From Bradyrhizobium sp. JYMT SZCCT0428 (GTDB lineage Bacteria; Pseudomonadota; Alphaproteobacteria; Rhizobiales; Xanthobacteraceae), in assembly GCF_018131075.1 (NCBI RefSeq), contig NZ_JAFCLS010000040.1, positions 16,282 through 80,281 on the forward strand: a stretch of 64,000 bases of DNA, read 5' to 3'. Of the stretch, positions 9,209-18,900 are shown one piece after another (the stretch's first letter is position 1; each line of letters opens with the position of its first letter). Both the position numbers and the translations under genes were made by a program. Under the pieces are notes generated by a model. It did no database searches. It was not told the DNA's origin and saw nothing but the letters and a program-made list of their open reading frames with translations.

Positions 9209-10975
9209 TTACTTATGCTTTTTCTTTGGCGAGGCAGACCCAATTGGCTTCACTACTTCCTTCTTTTTGGCTGCGACAGCTGTTGTGTCTTGCTCGGCTT
9301 TGTACGAGCCTTGTGCGACAACCGTGTTGTCGTCCGCCAGACCCTTGAAGCGCACCGGCTGATAACCGCGAGACAGTAGCGCCGCTAACGGGTAGACATT
9401 TCGACAAACTCTGCCGTTGCAGCCGCCGGTAGCTGATTCCATGACCTCGGCCTTGCGGTCGGGAGTGAAACGCAAGAACAGCATCACGTGCGAGCCGGGC
9501 TTGTTCAGCGCGTCGCCCGGACGCAGGTCCCAAGGATTTCCGACGGATTTTGCAATCGCCGGGATGGCCGCGGTCGTATAATGGACCGAAAGACCCCAAA
9601 CGGCGCTCACAAACGCCGAGCAGTCAACACCTGCGACATCGTTTCGCGGCGTATTGCGGGTGCACACATTGCCCGCCTTGATGCCACGCGCCATTTGCAC
9701 CCGGAAATTTTGCAGCGAGCCGTGGCAGCCCCAACAATACGGCACTCCGCGCACCTGTTGTCCGACCTTGCCCTGCAGGTACCATGGCCGCCTTATCCGG
9801 TTGAAGCCTGAGCAGGTCGTGTCAGGATCGCTGCCGTAATTCTGCGGCGTGAGAGGCCATTGGATGCCTTCAAACGCGAAGGCGGTTTCAATGGCTTGTT
9901 GACGGTTTGACGGACGGACGGCAGCGATCGCGGTGAATTTGCTTGGTAGTGAGACCGTGGCGAGTTGCGGGGGACGGACGTCGATGGCTTTGACACCCCG
10001 AAGTGTCCGGAATCCGACGCCGACAACATCGACACCCGCTCGGTCGATGCGCAGGAAATACACGTCGCCATCGCCAGAGATTGTAACGAACCGGCGGGTT
10101 AGGGGTGTATTGGCTAGCGGTAGTTCATAGATGCCTTCGAGTTCACCGCTTGGCGTATAGCGGGCGACGAATGTGGCGGCCCCTGAAGAGGTGCCTGGAA
10201 TGTTTTCGCCCAGAATGTAAAGTCGATTATTATTGTCAATTTCGAGAAATTCGACCGCGCCCAGTTTATCGCGCACACGTAGGCGGATTTGGGCGACCAC
10301 CGCGTTGTCTTCCATCGTGCGTACTTCGACGAGCACGCTGCTCTCAGTCTTTTCAGGGATGATGTCCGCAATGACAGAACCGCGGCCGCGCGAGGCGACA
10401 TATTGTCGGCTCGGCTTGCGGCCCTGCTTGACGGTGACTGCGCGCGTATTTTGATCGAGTACATCGAGCGCATTCCCTGGCGGCTGCGATCCCATTTGCG
10501 CGAAGGCGGATGTCGCAAACCTGTCATCGACTGAGCGTGAGCTGATGTCCTCCAGTTGGACGGTCGTTCCGCCCACGCCACGGGTCGATGTCGGCTCGCT
10601 GGAGACCTTGAGGGTCCGAATTCCCCCGTCCCATACTAGAATCTCGTCTTTCCGGACTACCAGGTCATTAGGCTGCACACTGCCAGGCATCACGAGAATG
10701 CTGGGTTCTTCGATCGGCCGTTTCGGATCGAAACGCACGATCCGCTGATTGAGCTGGTCAAGCAAAAAAAGATTACCTTCGCTATCCGCCGTCAAGGCCT
10801 GAGGGCCAGTCAATTCGACGTCCGCGCTGGCGTCGGCGATTCCTACCGAGCTCGGTGAATTCCCGCCGTCAAAGCGCTTAATAATCACGTCGGCGGACAG
10901 AGCGGTGCGTGGCCACAGGACGGCACACATGGCGAGGAGCGCAAAGCTAAAAAAACTTTTCCGCTGTTGCAACAT
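9209..10975 (-). CDS. Exported NHL/beta-propeller-like protein with C-terminal NlpC/P60-type peptidase domain
   Basis: This 588-residue protein starts at the ATG at 10975 (GGTGA just upstream), in preference to an in-frame TTG four codons earlier. A signal peptide (to about residue 28) leads into a beta-propeller-like region at about 40-330, with repeated segments such as TADSEGNLFLLDQLNQRIVRFDP and EIDNNNRLYILGEN. The C-terminal part (about 410-560) has VDCSAFVSAVW with Cys452, and GSHVMLFL with His496, spaced as in NlpC/P60 cell-wall peptidases. It ends in a Lys-rich tail. The likely role is peptidoglycan hydrolysis in the periplasm, possibly guided by the propeller. It is monocistronic and lies near the T6SS, where wall hydrolases help assembly, but no direct link is shown. 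Confidence 0.7.
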   Translation of the reverse strand: MLQQRKSFFSFALLAMCAVLWPRTALSADVIIKRFDGGNSPSSVGIADASADVELTGPQALTADSEGNLFLLDQLNQRIVRFDPKRPIEEPSILVMPGSVQPNDLVVRKDEILVWDGGIRTLKVSSEPTSTRGVGGTTVQLEDISSRSVDDRFATSAFAQMGSQPPGNALDVLDQNTRAVTVKQGRKPSRQYVASRGRGSVIADIIPEKTESSVLVEVRTMEDNAVVAQIRLRVRDKLGAVEFLEIDNNNRLYILGENIPGTSSGAATFVARYTPSGELEGIYELPLANTPLTRRFVTISGDGDVYFLRIDRAGVDVVGVGFRTLRGVKAIDVRPPQLATVSLPSKFTAIAAVRPSNRQQAIETAFAFEGIQWPLTPQNYGSDPDTTCSGFNRIRRPWYLQGKVGQQVRGVPYCWGCHGSLQNFRVQMARGIKAGNVCTRNTPRNDVAGVDCSAFVSAVWGLSVHYTTAAIPAIAKSVGNPWDLRPGDALNKPGSHVMLFLRFTPDRKAEVMESATGGCNGRVCRNVYPLAALLSRGYQPVRFKGLADDNTVVAQGSYKAEQDTTAVAAKKKEVVKPIGSASPKKKHK

Positions 10976-11549
10976 GGTCACCAGCAAAATCGATCAAAAA
11001 TCTAGCAGTGACCTTATCGCGTCGGACGGAAAGTCAGCAACAGGAAAGGAAAAGCGAAAGAGCGCCATCTCGGCGAACGGCGACCATGGTTCTACCTTTG
11101 CTTGGAGGCGGTTGCGGTGCGCGGCCCCACCGAAGTCTGCCCTGATCGAGGCGTTGTTCGTTGGGTAGTCGCGTTAGGGGAGGATACCGAGTGCCGTCCC
11201 CATTGGTACACAGCTCAGCGACGGCAGGTTGAGCGGTAAGCGCCAGCGGAGAATTCGCCGCAAATTAAGGGTCGCACGCCACCGGCGGCCCAATCAGATA
11301 ATTTGTCAGGGAGCGGCCGGTATCAATTTTGGTGTGGCTGGAAGGTCACAATTGCGAAACCGATCCACCGGCAACATGTTGCTCCAAAGACACATTCTGG
11401 GTTCCGTCAAAAAAGCCGTTTGCTGGCAAGGAACCTGACCTGTCCAATCAAAGACATTGATCAACAATGTTATGTTACCGTGAAAACGCTTAGATGCAGG
11501 CCCAGCTCACCGTTAATTCCAAAACCTTGGGTGGTTATGAGGAGTAATA
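10976..11549. other. Divergent intergenic region
   Basis: This is the region between the minus-strand NlpC/P60 gene and the plus-strand DUF4424 gene, so it should hold both promoters. No gene is recognised; the frames at 10905-11168 and 11229-11614 lack family resemblance. The ribosome binding site of the DUF4424 gene (GAGGAG) is close to 11540. Confidence 0.4.
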
Positions 11550-12563
11550 ATGAAGCGAGCAAGCCGCCGTTACGCTGTCCTCTTTATAGTGCTTTCATTG
11601 ATCGCGGGCACTAGATCCGCGCTATCGAACGATACGGCAGCGGAACTCTCAATCGGAGGGCTTCAGTTTGCGCGTTCTGCCAGCGTTATCATGAACAGCG
11701 AACTGCTCCAGATTTCGCTCACTAGCGTGCGCGTTCGATATCAGTTTGTGAATACCGGGACAGCGCCCGTCGCACTTTCTGTTGCTTTTCCGCTCCCTGA
11801 CATCGACCTCTCTGAAGGCGAAAACATCGCTTTTCCCTCGAGCGATCCCGTTAATTTTGTCGATTTTGAAACAAAGATCGATGGCAAACCAACGAGCTTT
11901 GCGATCGATCAGCGCGCGTTCGTGGGAAAAAATGACGTCACGTCTGTTTTGAAAGAACTCAAGCTTCCGATTCTGCCGCTCGGCGGGCAGCAACTTCGAT
12001 CGCAGGATTTATCCGAGGCGACCCGCAGCAGGCTGGTAGAAAGGGGACTACTGACGCAGATGGGAAGTGATGAAAGGGGACGTCCGCTCTATCAGCCGAC
12101 ATGGCTGGTAAAAACCGCAGTAGTTCGTGAACAACAGTTTCCGGGCGACCGCCCAGTTACAGTCGAGCATGCTTATCGACCGATCGTTGGTGGTAATTCG
12201 GATACGATCTTGAGGAAAGCGCTGCGGCAAAACAAAGCGATGTCGCAAGAACTCGAAAAATACCGCAAGGATTACTGTATTACAGACGCCTTTTTGGCCC
12301 AGCTGGACAAGATTGCAGGCGGAGGTCAAGCCAACAAGGCCATGATTCAAGAACGACGCGTCAGCTATGTTCTCAAGACCGGTGCAAATTGGGCCGGGCC
12401 GATCAAAGACTTTCGGCTTCTCGTTGATAAGGCCGGAAAAGAGCTTCTCGTCAGTTTCTGCACCGGCAGCTTAAAGCAGTCCTCTGAAGGCGCCCTGGAA
12501 TTTAACGCAACTGATTTTACGCCAGATCGCGACATCAAACTTCTGTTTTTGGGCCGATTCTAG
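11550..12563 (+). CDS. Exported DUF4424-family protein
   Basis: This 337-residue protein is preceded by a good Shine-Dalgarno (ATGAGGAGTAATA before the ATG). A signal peptide of about 26 residues ends near SALSN. The mature part matches the DUF4424 layout: an early DTAAELSIGGLQF segment, a beta-rich domain describing a fold like VRYQFVNTGTAPVALSVAFPLPDI, and conserved GLLT and YRPIVGG segments. DUF4424 proteins are periplasmic, and their function is not known. It sits between the envelope operon and the T6SS kinase gene with which it converges. Confidence 0.7.
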   Translation: MKRASRRYAVLFIVLSLIAGTRSALSNDTAAELSIGGLQFARSASVIMNSELLQISLTSVRVRYQFVNTGTAPVALSVAFPLPDIDLSEGENIAFPSSDPVNFVDFETKIDGKPTSFAIDQRAFVGKNDVTSVLKELKLPILPLGGQQLRSQDLSEATRSRLVERGLLTQMGSDERGRPLYQPTWLVKTAVVREQQFPGDRPVTVEHAYRPIVGGNSDTILRKALRQNKAMSQELEKYRKDYCITDAFLAQLDKIAGGGQANKAMIQERRVSYVLKTGANWAGPIKDFRLLVDKAGKELLVSFCTGSLKQSSEGALEFNATDFTPDRDIKLLFLGRF

Positions 12564-12598
12564 GGTCTGTATGAACGGACCTACTGAGCGATATCATG

Positions 12599-12614
12599 CG
12601 CCCTCGAGAGGGCG
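12599..12614. terminator. Hairpin between convergent genes
   Basis: CGCCCTC and GAGGGCG pair with only a GA between them (or six pairs around a CGAG loop). The hairpin lies 36 bases after the DUF4424 stop and 50 bases after the end of ppkA on the other strand. No T-run follows on either side, so it is at best a weak bidirectional terminator or a transcript-protecting stem. Confidence 0.4.
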
Positions 12615-12663
12615 ACGATGGCAATCGGGGTCGCATGTGTTCTTCATAGTCACGGACGCGCGT

Positions 12664-14436
12664 CTATTTCTGAATGGTGAAATATCGCGCCGACGCATTC
12701 ATCGTGATGTTGGAGCGCTGCGCCTCGCTGAGCGCCTGGAAAAAAAACTGATCGGCTGAAGTAGGGCGGGGTTGTCTCAGCGAATCTAGGACGCGAGGTG
12801 TCGTGACCGCCATGAGAAGCTGCGGTGCGTTCATGCGGGGGGCATCAATGTTGCTGGAGAACGAGAGAGCATCGGTGCCGGGCTTCAGTAGATAGGATAC
12901 ATTCTGGACCTGCCCGTCATCAGTAATCAGCAGCAGTTCCACGACACGGTTCGCAAAATTTTCAATATTTCCGGCGAGAGCTTCTCCCGGTTTCAACTTG
13001 ACGGAGTTAAGCGAAATTCGTGGTGGGCGAGTGCCTTCGCGAAGTCGATTCAGGAATGACACTGCTGGGCATTGTGCCGGCGTAACGAGCCGGACACCAA
13101 TCGAGGGTTCAAATCCCTGGCTTGCCCGGAACGCCTTGTCCAGGGAGTCGAAGGGCGTTGTCGATGCGCCAAAGCCTTCCAGAACGGCCGCGCTCGCGCT
13201 AACCGCAACAGGCGTTACAAAGAAACATTCGCCGCCTTCATACTGTTGAACGAAGCGACGAACGACGTCAGTCCGCACCGGAATTTCGTTCGGCAATTTC
13301 GTAGGCATTGCCGGAGGCTCTTTGCGCGTTTCAGCCTGGGTGGCTGTCGGAACCGGAATTTTTTTGTCCGATGGCTCTTGAGTTAATTGTGGGGCCGGTA
13401 CCGATGTAACCTCGGTTGGAACGAGCCAGACATATTTGTAATATGCAACTCCAGATGCAATCAGGGCGGAAAGTGAAAGGACGGTGAGCGCGCCGTATCG
13501 AATCCATGGTCGCATGCGTCCGCTCGACGAGGCCACTTCGACGATCGAAGCATCGCGGCGTTCGGACGAATTTCCCGAAGCATTCTTTGCTAAACCGACC
13601 TTCCAATTCTCGATTTCAGCCATGGTCAGACGATTGGCAGGATCCGGCTGGAGCATCATCTCCAAAAGTGGACGAATTCGAGCATCGACCGCGCCCAAGT
13701 CAGGGCTCCGGCGACGCTTTTCCACAAGCTGAAACTGCGTCCCGCCCATATCGAGCTTCGTTCCGGTCAAAGCGTAGAAAAGCACAAGTCCGAAACTATA
13801 GACGTCGGATTTGGCGGTAACATCGCCACCGAAAAGGCCGACCTGCTCCGGCGACACAAAGTTGTGTTTACCAGCAAAACCATTTCCAATGATCGTTGCA
13901 TCGTTGAGCTGAGTTGAACGAGCGATACCAAAATCGATGATCTTGGCGCGGGCGACATCGCTCTTCGGAACGATGATGTTATCGGGGGAAACGTCGCGAT
14001 GTGTGATGCCACGCTCATGGGCCGCGTTTAGGCCTGAAGCGACTCTCCGCATCAACCGAAGCAAGGCCTCGAACGTTAGTGGCCCTTCAGTCAACATATC
14101 AGCGAGCGATCGGCCGTCGACGAATTCCATTGCCAAGTAAGGCCGCTGTAAAACCGGTTCGACTGTGAAGACGAAATACCGGACGATTGCGTCGTGCATG
14201 AGATAATGAAGCGCCGAAGCTTCCCGGCGAAACAGCGCGAGCGCAGACTCGTTCGCGGCCATATCGGGGAGTAGCATCTTGATCGCGACGGCAGTGCCAG
14301 TCTGAATTTCGTGGCTCTTGTAGATTTCGCCCATACCGCCGACGCCAATTAGGTGGTCGATTTCGTAAATGCCGTTGAGTCGGGTCCCTGGCGGGATCCG
14401 GTGGTGCGCTGTCTGAAGCGGATCCTTGGGATTCAC
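12664..14436 (-). CDS. ppkA: T6SS-associated Hanks-type serine/threonine kinase PpkA
   Basis: This is a 590-residue membrane kinase. Kinase domain at about residues 22-285: glycine loop GVGGMGEIYK (31-40), ATP-binding Lys53 in AIKML, catalytic loop HRDVSPDN (146-153, Asp148) and DFG at 168-170, all intact. One transmembrane helix follows at about 314-337, then a Pro/Thr-rich linker and a periplasmic domain (about 365-590). In Agrobacterium tumefaciens PpkA phosphorylates TssL so that the FHA protein binds and the T6SS fires. The same partners are all encoded here. It is the last gene of the minus arm, four bases after pppA, so kinase and phosphatase are made together. Confidence 0.93.
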   Translation of the reverse strand: MNPKDPLQTAHHRIPPGTRLNGIYEIDHLIGVGGMGEIYKSHEIQTGTAVAIKMLLPDMAANESALALFRREASALHYLMHDAIVRYFVFTVEPVLQRPYLAMEFVDGRSLADMLTEGPLTFEALLRLMRRVASGLNAAHERGITHRDVSPDNIIVPKSDVARAKIIDFGIARSTQLNDATIIGNGFAGKHNFVSPEQVGLFGGDVTAKSDVYSFGLVLFYALTGTKLDMGGTQFQLVEKRRRSPDLGAVDARIRPLLEMMLQPDPANRLTMAEIENWKVGLAKNASGNSSERRDASIVEVASSSGRMRPWIRYGALTVLSLSALIASGVAYYKYVWLVPTEVTSVPAPQLTQEPSDKKIPVPTATQAETRKEPPAMPTKLPNEIPVRTDVVRRFVQQYEGGECFFVTPVAVSASAAVLEGFGASTTPFDSLDKAFRASQGFEPSIGVRLVTPAQCPAVSFLNRLREGTRPPRISLNSVKLKPGEALAGNIENFANRVVELLLITDDGQVQNVSYLLKPGTDALSFSSNIDAPRMNAPQLLMAVTTPRVLDSLRQPRPTSADQFFFQALSEAQRSNITMNASARYFTIQK

Positions 14437-14440
14437 GCGT

Positions 14441-15232
14441 TCACTCCCAATCGTTGGTGGCGGGAGGATTTTGCAGAATCGCGGCCGGTACGGTTTGTTC
14501 TCGTTGTGATTCTGGCCTTAATGGCCGAACGACGACGACTGTCACATTGTCAAGACCTCCTCTTTCGAGTGCAAGCTCGACAAGCGCAGCGGAAGAAGTT
14601 TGCGCGTCGTGGGCCGAAACGCATTGCAGTATTTCGTCATCAGCTACGTGCCTTGTCAGCCCGTCGCTGCAAAGAACGAAAATATCACTGTCTTCAAATG
14701 CTCCGGAAACGAACTCGAGTTCTGGATCGTCCTGAACTCCTACAGCTCGCGTGATGACATTGTTGGGCCAATCCTTGGCTTCCTCAGGAGTAACCCCGCC
14801 GCTCGCCAATAGCTCCTGAACCTCCGTATGGTCGCGAGATACCTGTCGAATAATGTCGCGCCTTGCCAGATAAAGACGACTGTCTCCAGCCCAAAGGCAT
14901 GCATAGTGATCCTCCGAGAACAGCAGGATTATTATGGTGGATCCGATAACCACGCCGCCGCGCTGTCCCCTCATCTCGATAATTTGCTGATTAGCGAGAA
15001 CTACCCGGTTTTTGGTTTCTTCAAGGAGCTGAATGGCGGAACTGGTGGCTGAGATAGTATCGAGAGCCGTGACAATAAGGTGGCTCGCTAACTTCCCGGC
15101 TTCATGTCCTCCCATACCGTCGGCGATTGCCCAGATGCCCAGGTCGTTGCGCACGAGATGAGAATCCTCGTTTCGCAATCGAACTTTGCCCGGATGAGTG
15201 GCGGAACCTGCGTCAAACGTGAAGGCGTTCAT
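14441..15232 (-). CDS. pppA: T6SS-associated PP2C-family phosphatase PppA
   Basis: This 263-residue protein starts at the ATG at 15232, which has a clear GGAGG six bases upstream; an in-frame start at 15256 would lie inside that signal. It shows the PP2C metal-binding motifs: RLRNEDSHLV early, WAIADGMGGHEAG, LWAGDSRLYL, CSDGLTRHVADDE and DNVTVVVV near the end. It is cytosolic. PppA counteracts PpkA by removing phosphate from threonine on T6SS targets (FHA protein or TssL). It sits between tagF (20-base gap) and ppkA (4-base gap). Confidence 0.92.
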   Translation of the reverse strand: MNAFTFDAGSATHPGKVRLRNEDSHLVRNDLGIWAIADGMGGHEAGKLASHLIVTALDTISATSSAIQLLEETKNRVVLANQQIIEMRGQRGGVVIGSTIIILLFSEDHYACLWAGDSRLYLARRDIIRQVSRDHTEVQELLASGGVTPEEAKDWPNNVITRAVGVQDDPELEFVSGAFEDSDIFVLCSDGLTRHVADDEILQCVSAHDAQTSSAALVELALERGGLDNVTVVVVRPLRPESQREQTVPAAILQNPPATNDWE

Positions 15233-15252
15233 CGTTCCTCCGCCGCAGCTTG

Positions 15253-15948
15253 TCAAGCGCTCTCGATTTCATCGCTCACCAGCGCACCAGTGAGCATGAT
15301 CGAGTATCGAAACGGATCCGGCATTCCCCGTGAACATAGTGCCATCGGCGAGAAGTCTCTGCCGCCTTCTGTCCACCAGAAGGTCGCGGCCGCTGAAGCT
15401 CCGTGATTACCTTGACGCAGAGCAAGCAAGGAATCCTGGAACGCTCCGCCGGAGATAACAATCCCCAGCATTGTCTTGCCGATCGCGATGGTCCCTGTTG
15501 TGGTGCCGACTTCGGGTTCGGCTATCGGCACCGGCATCACATCAAGGGCCGTGGAGATACTCTCGAACGAGTTGGCTTGATCGAGAGTCGAAAGCAGCAA
15601 TCCTTCCGCCGCAGCGAACCAGTCAGCTTGAATGTTTAGATCCGGCGGCGGGATCGAGTACGACGGGTCGGCCATCGCCAGCAGTGTCAATGGATAATAG
15701 CGTCCCACCCCATCCACCGATGGCATGATTGCACCTAGCACTGTCGCACCGCAAATGTCGGCGCCGAGCCAGAACCGCCAAACCGGAGCGGTAAGGAACG
15801 CACTCTGCCATTCCGCAGCGAGTTGATGGCGGCTCGCTGACATGCAGGCCTGGACCCAAGGCTCCCATATCCTCAGAAAATCATGCGGTGTGGCCAACGC
15901 AATGTAGTCGCGCTTGGTGCCGAGTTTTCCAAATAGACCGCACCGCAT
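15253..15948 (-). CDS. tagF: T6SS-associated protein TagF
   Basis: This 231-residue protein matches the TagF/BMA_A0400 family. It opens with CGLFGKLGTKRDYIAL, followed by FLRIWEPWVQACM, the WRFWLG segment and the conserved VDGVGRYYPLTL stretch. TagF is a post-translational repressor of T6SS in Pseudomonas and Agrobacterium; in Agrobacterium it is often fused to PppA, whereas here the two are separate neighbours. Six bases separate it from the tssM stop, so translation is probably coupled. Confidence 0.9.
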   Translation of the reverse strand: MRCGLFGKLGTKRDYIALATPHDFLRIWEPWVQACMSASRHQLAAEWQSAFLTAPVWRFWLGADICGATVLGAIMPSVDGVGRYYPLTLLAMADPSYSIPPPDLNIQADWFAAAEGLLLSTLDQANSFESISTALDVMPVPIAEPEVGTTTGTIAIGKTMLGIVISGGAFQDSLLALRQGNHGASAAATFWWTEGGRDFSPMALCSRGMPDPFRYSIMLTGALVSDEIESA

Positions 15949-15954
15949 GGCCCA

Positions 15955-18900
15955 TCAAATACCGCTTGGACAGCGGAACTCCCTTAGTGCGCTGAGATTC
16001 AGCGGATTTTTGATAGAGCCGGTCGTGATCTGGTATTTGAGTTCCCGGCCGGCAACAATGAAGGTGGTATTAGCAGTTTCCGCACGAACCGTCATCGATC
16101 CGGCCTCCAAGATCCTAAACATTGACCATGGGCCGGTGCGTTCCAGCACGGATGGCTGGCTCGAAGCGTCGTTGGTGACGGAAATTGCGGTTTTCATCGA
16201 TGGTCCGGGCCACACCACATTCGTCGGCGCGACGCTCGCTGAGGGCGGCGGAGACGGGGCCGGGCCGGGCGTCGTTGCCGGCCCAACGGGGCTCACGATG
16301 GGAGTGCCACCCAATTCGATTTTCGCGCTTACGCCCGCACCGCTAATTGTTGGGGGCAGTACGGAGAGCGCGACCATAGGCTGGGTGCCTCCATTCTGAA
16401 AAAACGCGTCTCGGATATAGGCGGCACGTTGAAACTGCTTGAGAGTATCAGCTGAGAGCGTATTACCCACGGCACTTTCTTTCCGCCATGCCCAGTCCGT
16501 TCTCGAAGTGTCGGCATAGGGGGCGAGCAACTGGGAAAAAAACTTGTCCAGCACGCCGTTTGGACTGAACAATTTGGAGAAGTCTCCCAGCGGTACGTCT
16601 TGATTGCTGCCGCGGGAGAACGGGTAGCGATTGGTAATGACTTGCTGACAAACCGGCGTGACCTGATCGCGCAGTGCCACCAGCAATTGGCCCGCCGTTG
16701 ACGCCGCCATGTCGCCCTCGAATTCGGCCGCGGCGCCGCGCAGCATATCTGAAAACGGTGGTGGAATTCGCGCCGCATTATTGCGGAGCGCCGCGACCTG
16801 AACTTGCAACGCTGCATTTGCCTGCGCGGTCAGCTGAGGATTTTCGATGATCAGCGTGAGGCTTTGCGCAATGTCGTTCAGATTTGCGACGATCGAATCG
16901 ATAGGCTTTCGAGTGCTGTCGCCATCCAGAACGGCATGATACGGTTTGAATTGAGCCTCAATCTTGGCGCCAGGTGGCCCATCCTGCGTGTTGAATAAAA
17001 GTGCCGACGTTACCGTCTTCAAATTGGGCGGGGACGTCGCATTGCCGCTATTTGCCGGCTTTTGACGTTCACGAGTCAATGTCGATTCATCGCGTATCGA
17101 TTCGAGTATTAGCCGCAACGGAGAGCTTGGTGCGGAGACCGCACGCAGGGCCTGATATCTAGGCTTATCGGCAAGAAGCTTCTTCATTTTCAGCTTTGCC
17201 AATGCACTCCGCCAGGCGCCAATAAAATCGTTGCCATAAAGGTCGAGCAAATTGCTGGCCAGATTATCGTACTGCTGATTAAGTGACGCTTGCCGACCGG
17301 CTTCACCCAGCAACCATCGATCGCGCTTCATTCGTTCTGAGAGATCGCCCAACTTTGCGATGAATTTCTCGTGGAAGCCATAATAGGTGAAAAACGCGGG
17401 AATGCTGATCGTGTCGAGAGATTGGCCTTGATCAGCTTCAAACACGTTTGAAACATCCAGGCCGCCTTTGCGTGAAAGCATCCAATCCTCGCTCGCTGGC
17501 CCTCGCGCTTCCGATTTCAGCAACTGGTAGGCTCGCTGAGAAACGCTCAAGCGTGCCAAGGTCTTCTGGGCTTCGGCTACAAGGTTCCCGTCGAGTTCGA
17601 CCAGCGGCGCCCGCTCGGTCTCAAGCTCAAACATTGCCGCCAGATGTTCTTCAAGTAGTCGTCGGCCTTCCGCATTGGTCGGTCCGGGATAAAGATTCTC
17701 GGCCCAGTCGCGTTGCATCCATGATTTTATCAGTGCCCGATCCGGCGGCTGGACGCCTCCGAGCATCATATAAACCTTCAAAGGCTCATAGATGAATCCT
17801 GCGTCGGCGATCCTTGCATTGAGCTGCTCCTCCAGACGGTACAGTAATCGCGGGCGGAACAATCGCTCGAGTGCCGTATGATAGGCGCTTTGGGCTGACG
17901 ATTGCAGGCGGTCGCGCTGACTCAGACCGAACCCCGCCGAAGTCGGAGTTGGTGAAGCGCGGTTGCCGTATCCTACCGGAGTATTCCTTAGCCGATGGAG
18001 CAGAGGCAAGACTTTGTGTAGTTCGCGGTCGTCAATTAAAGTCTGCTGTATAAGAGGGCCTGCCGCCGCCGCATATTCGTCGTCGGCTCGCTCGTTTTGC
18101 TCGATCAGGTCCCGATTGTACTTGAAGCTGGTGAGCCAACCGATTGTCAGTCCGATGGAGATGAGTCCGACCAGGGTCAACGAGATTGTTTTGAGGATCA
18201 GTGCCCGCCTGATTGCAGCCCGATCAGTCGAAACCCAGTCAGCCTCTCCGATAATAACCTTTGAAATCAGATCCGTCAGAAAATAGCTTTTCCCGACTCC
18301 CGAATAGCCAGCGCTTGAAACCTGTTCTGCTCCGAAAGTGCGAGCGAGCGATCCTATAAGCTGATCGATCGGGGTGCCTTGCTGGGTTCCTGACGCAAAA
18401 TAGAAGCCCCGCAGTGTTGCGTTCACGTGATAGCGGGTTGGCTCGAAAATCTGATTGAGGAAATTGAACACCACATGCTTGAGATGCGCCATTTGCGTGG
18501 GAAAGCCGAATAGCGAAACCCGATAGTTGGGCGACGGCTCTTCTTGCAGCCGGTCGATCTGATCCTCACTGAGCCACTCCAGCAATTGATCGAACTGGTT
18601 GGGTATCTCGCCGACGAGATTCTTCTTCTTGGTAGCAGTTTGAAAAGTTGCTCCCCAGACCTGGCGGCGACCGGCCTCGTTCAGATAGCTGAAATACTCG
18701 GTAAAGCCCGCAACCAGATCTGTTTTGGTAAATAGGGCGTAGACCGGAAAATCCACTTTGAGGCGCTGATGGAGGTCAAGCAGTCGCGCGCGGATCGCAT
18801 TGGCGTGTGCGGTTATTTCGGCTGCCGGCAAAGTCAGCAAATCTTCCACGCTGATCGCGACGATTACTCCGTTAATGGGTTGGCGCGGGCGACTTTTCTT

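Noticed and set aside
13100..13125. GGTTCAAATCCC resembling a tRNA T-loop
   Set aside because: It is inside the ppkA coding region and no acceptor or anticodon arm surrounds it.
15914..16399. 161-codon plus-strand frame
   Set aside because: Antisense to the 3' end of tssM and the start of tagF, both well supported.
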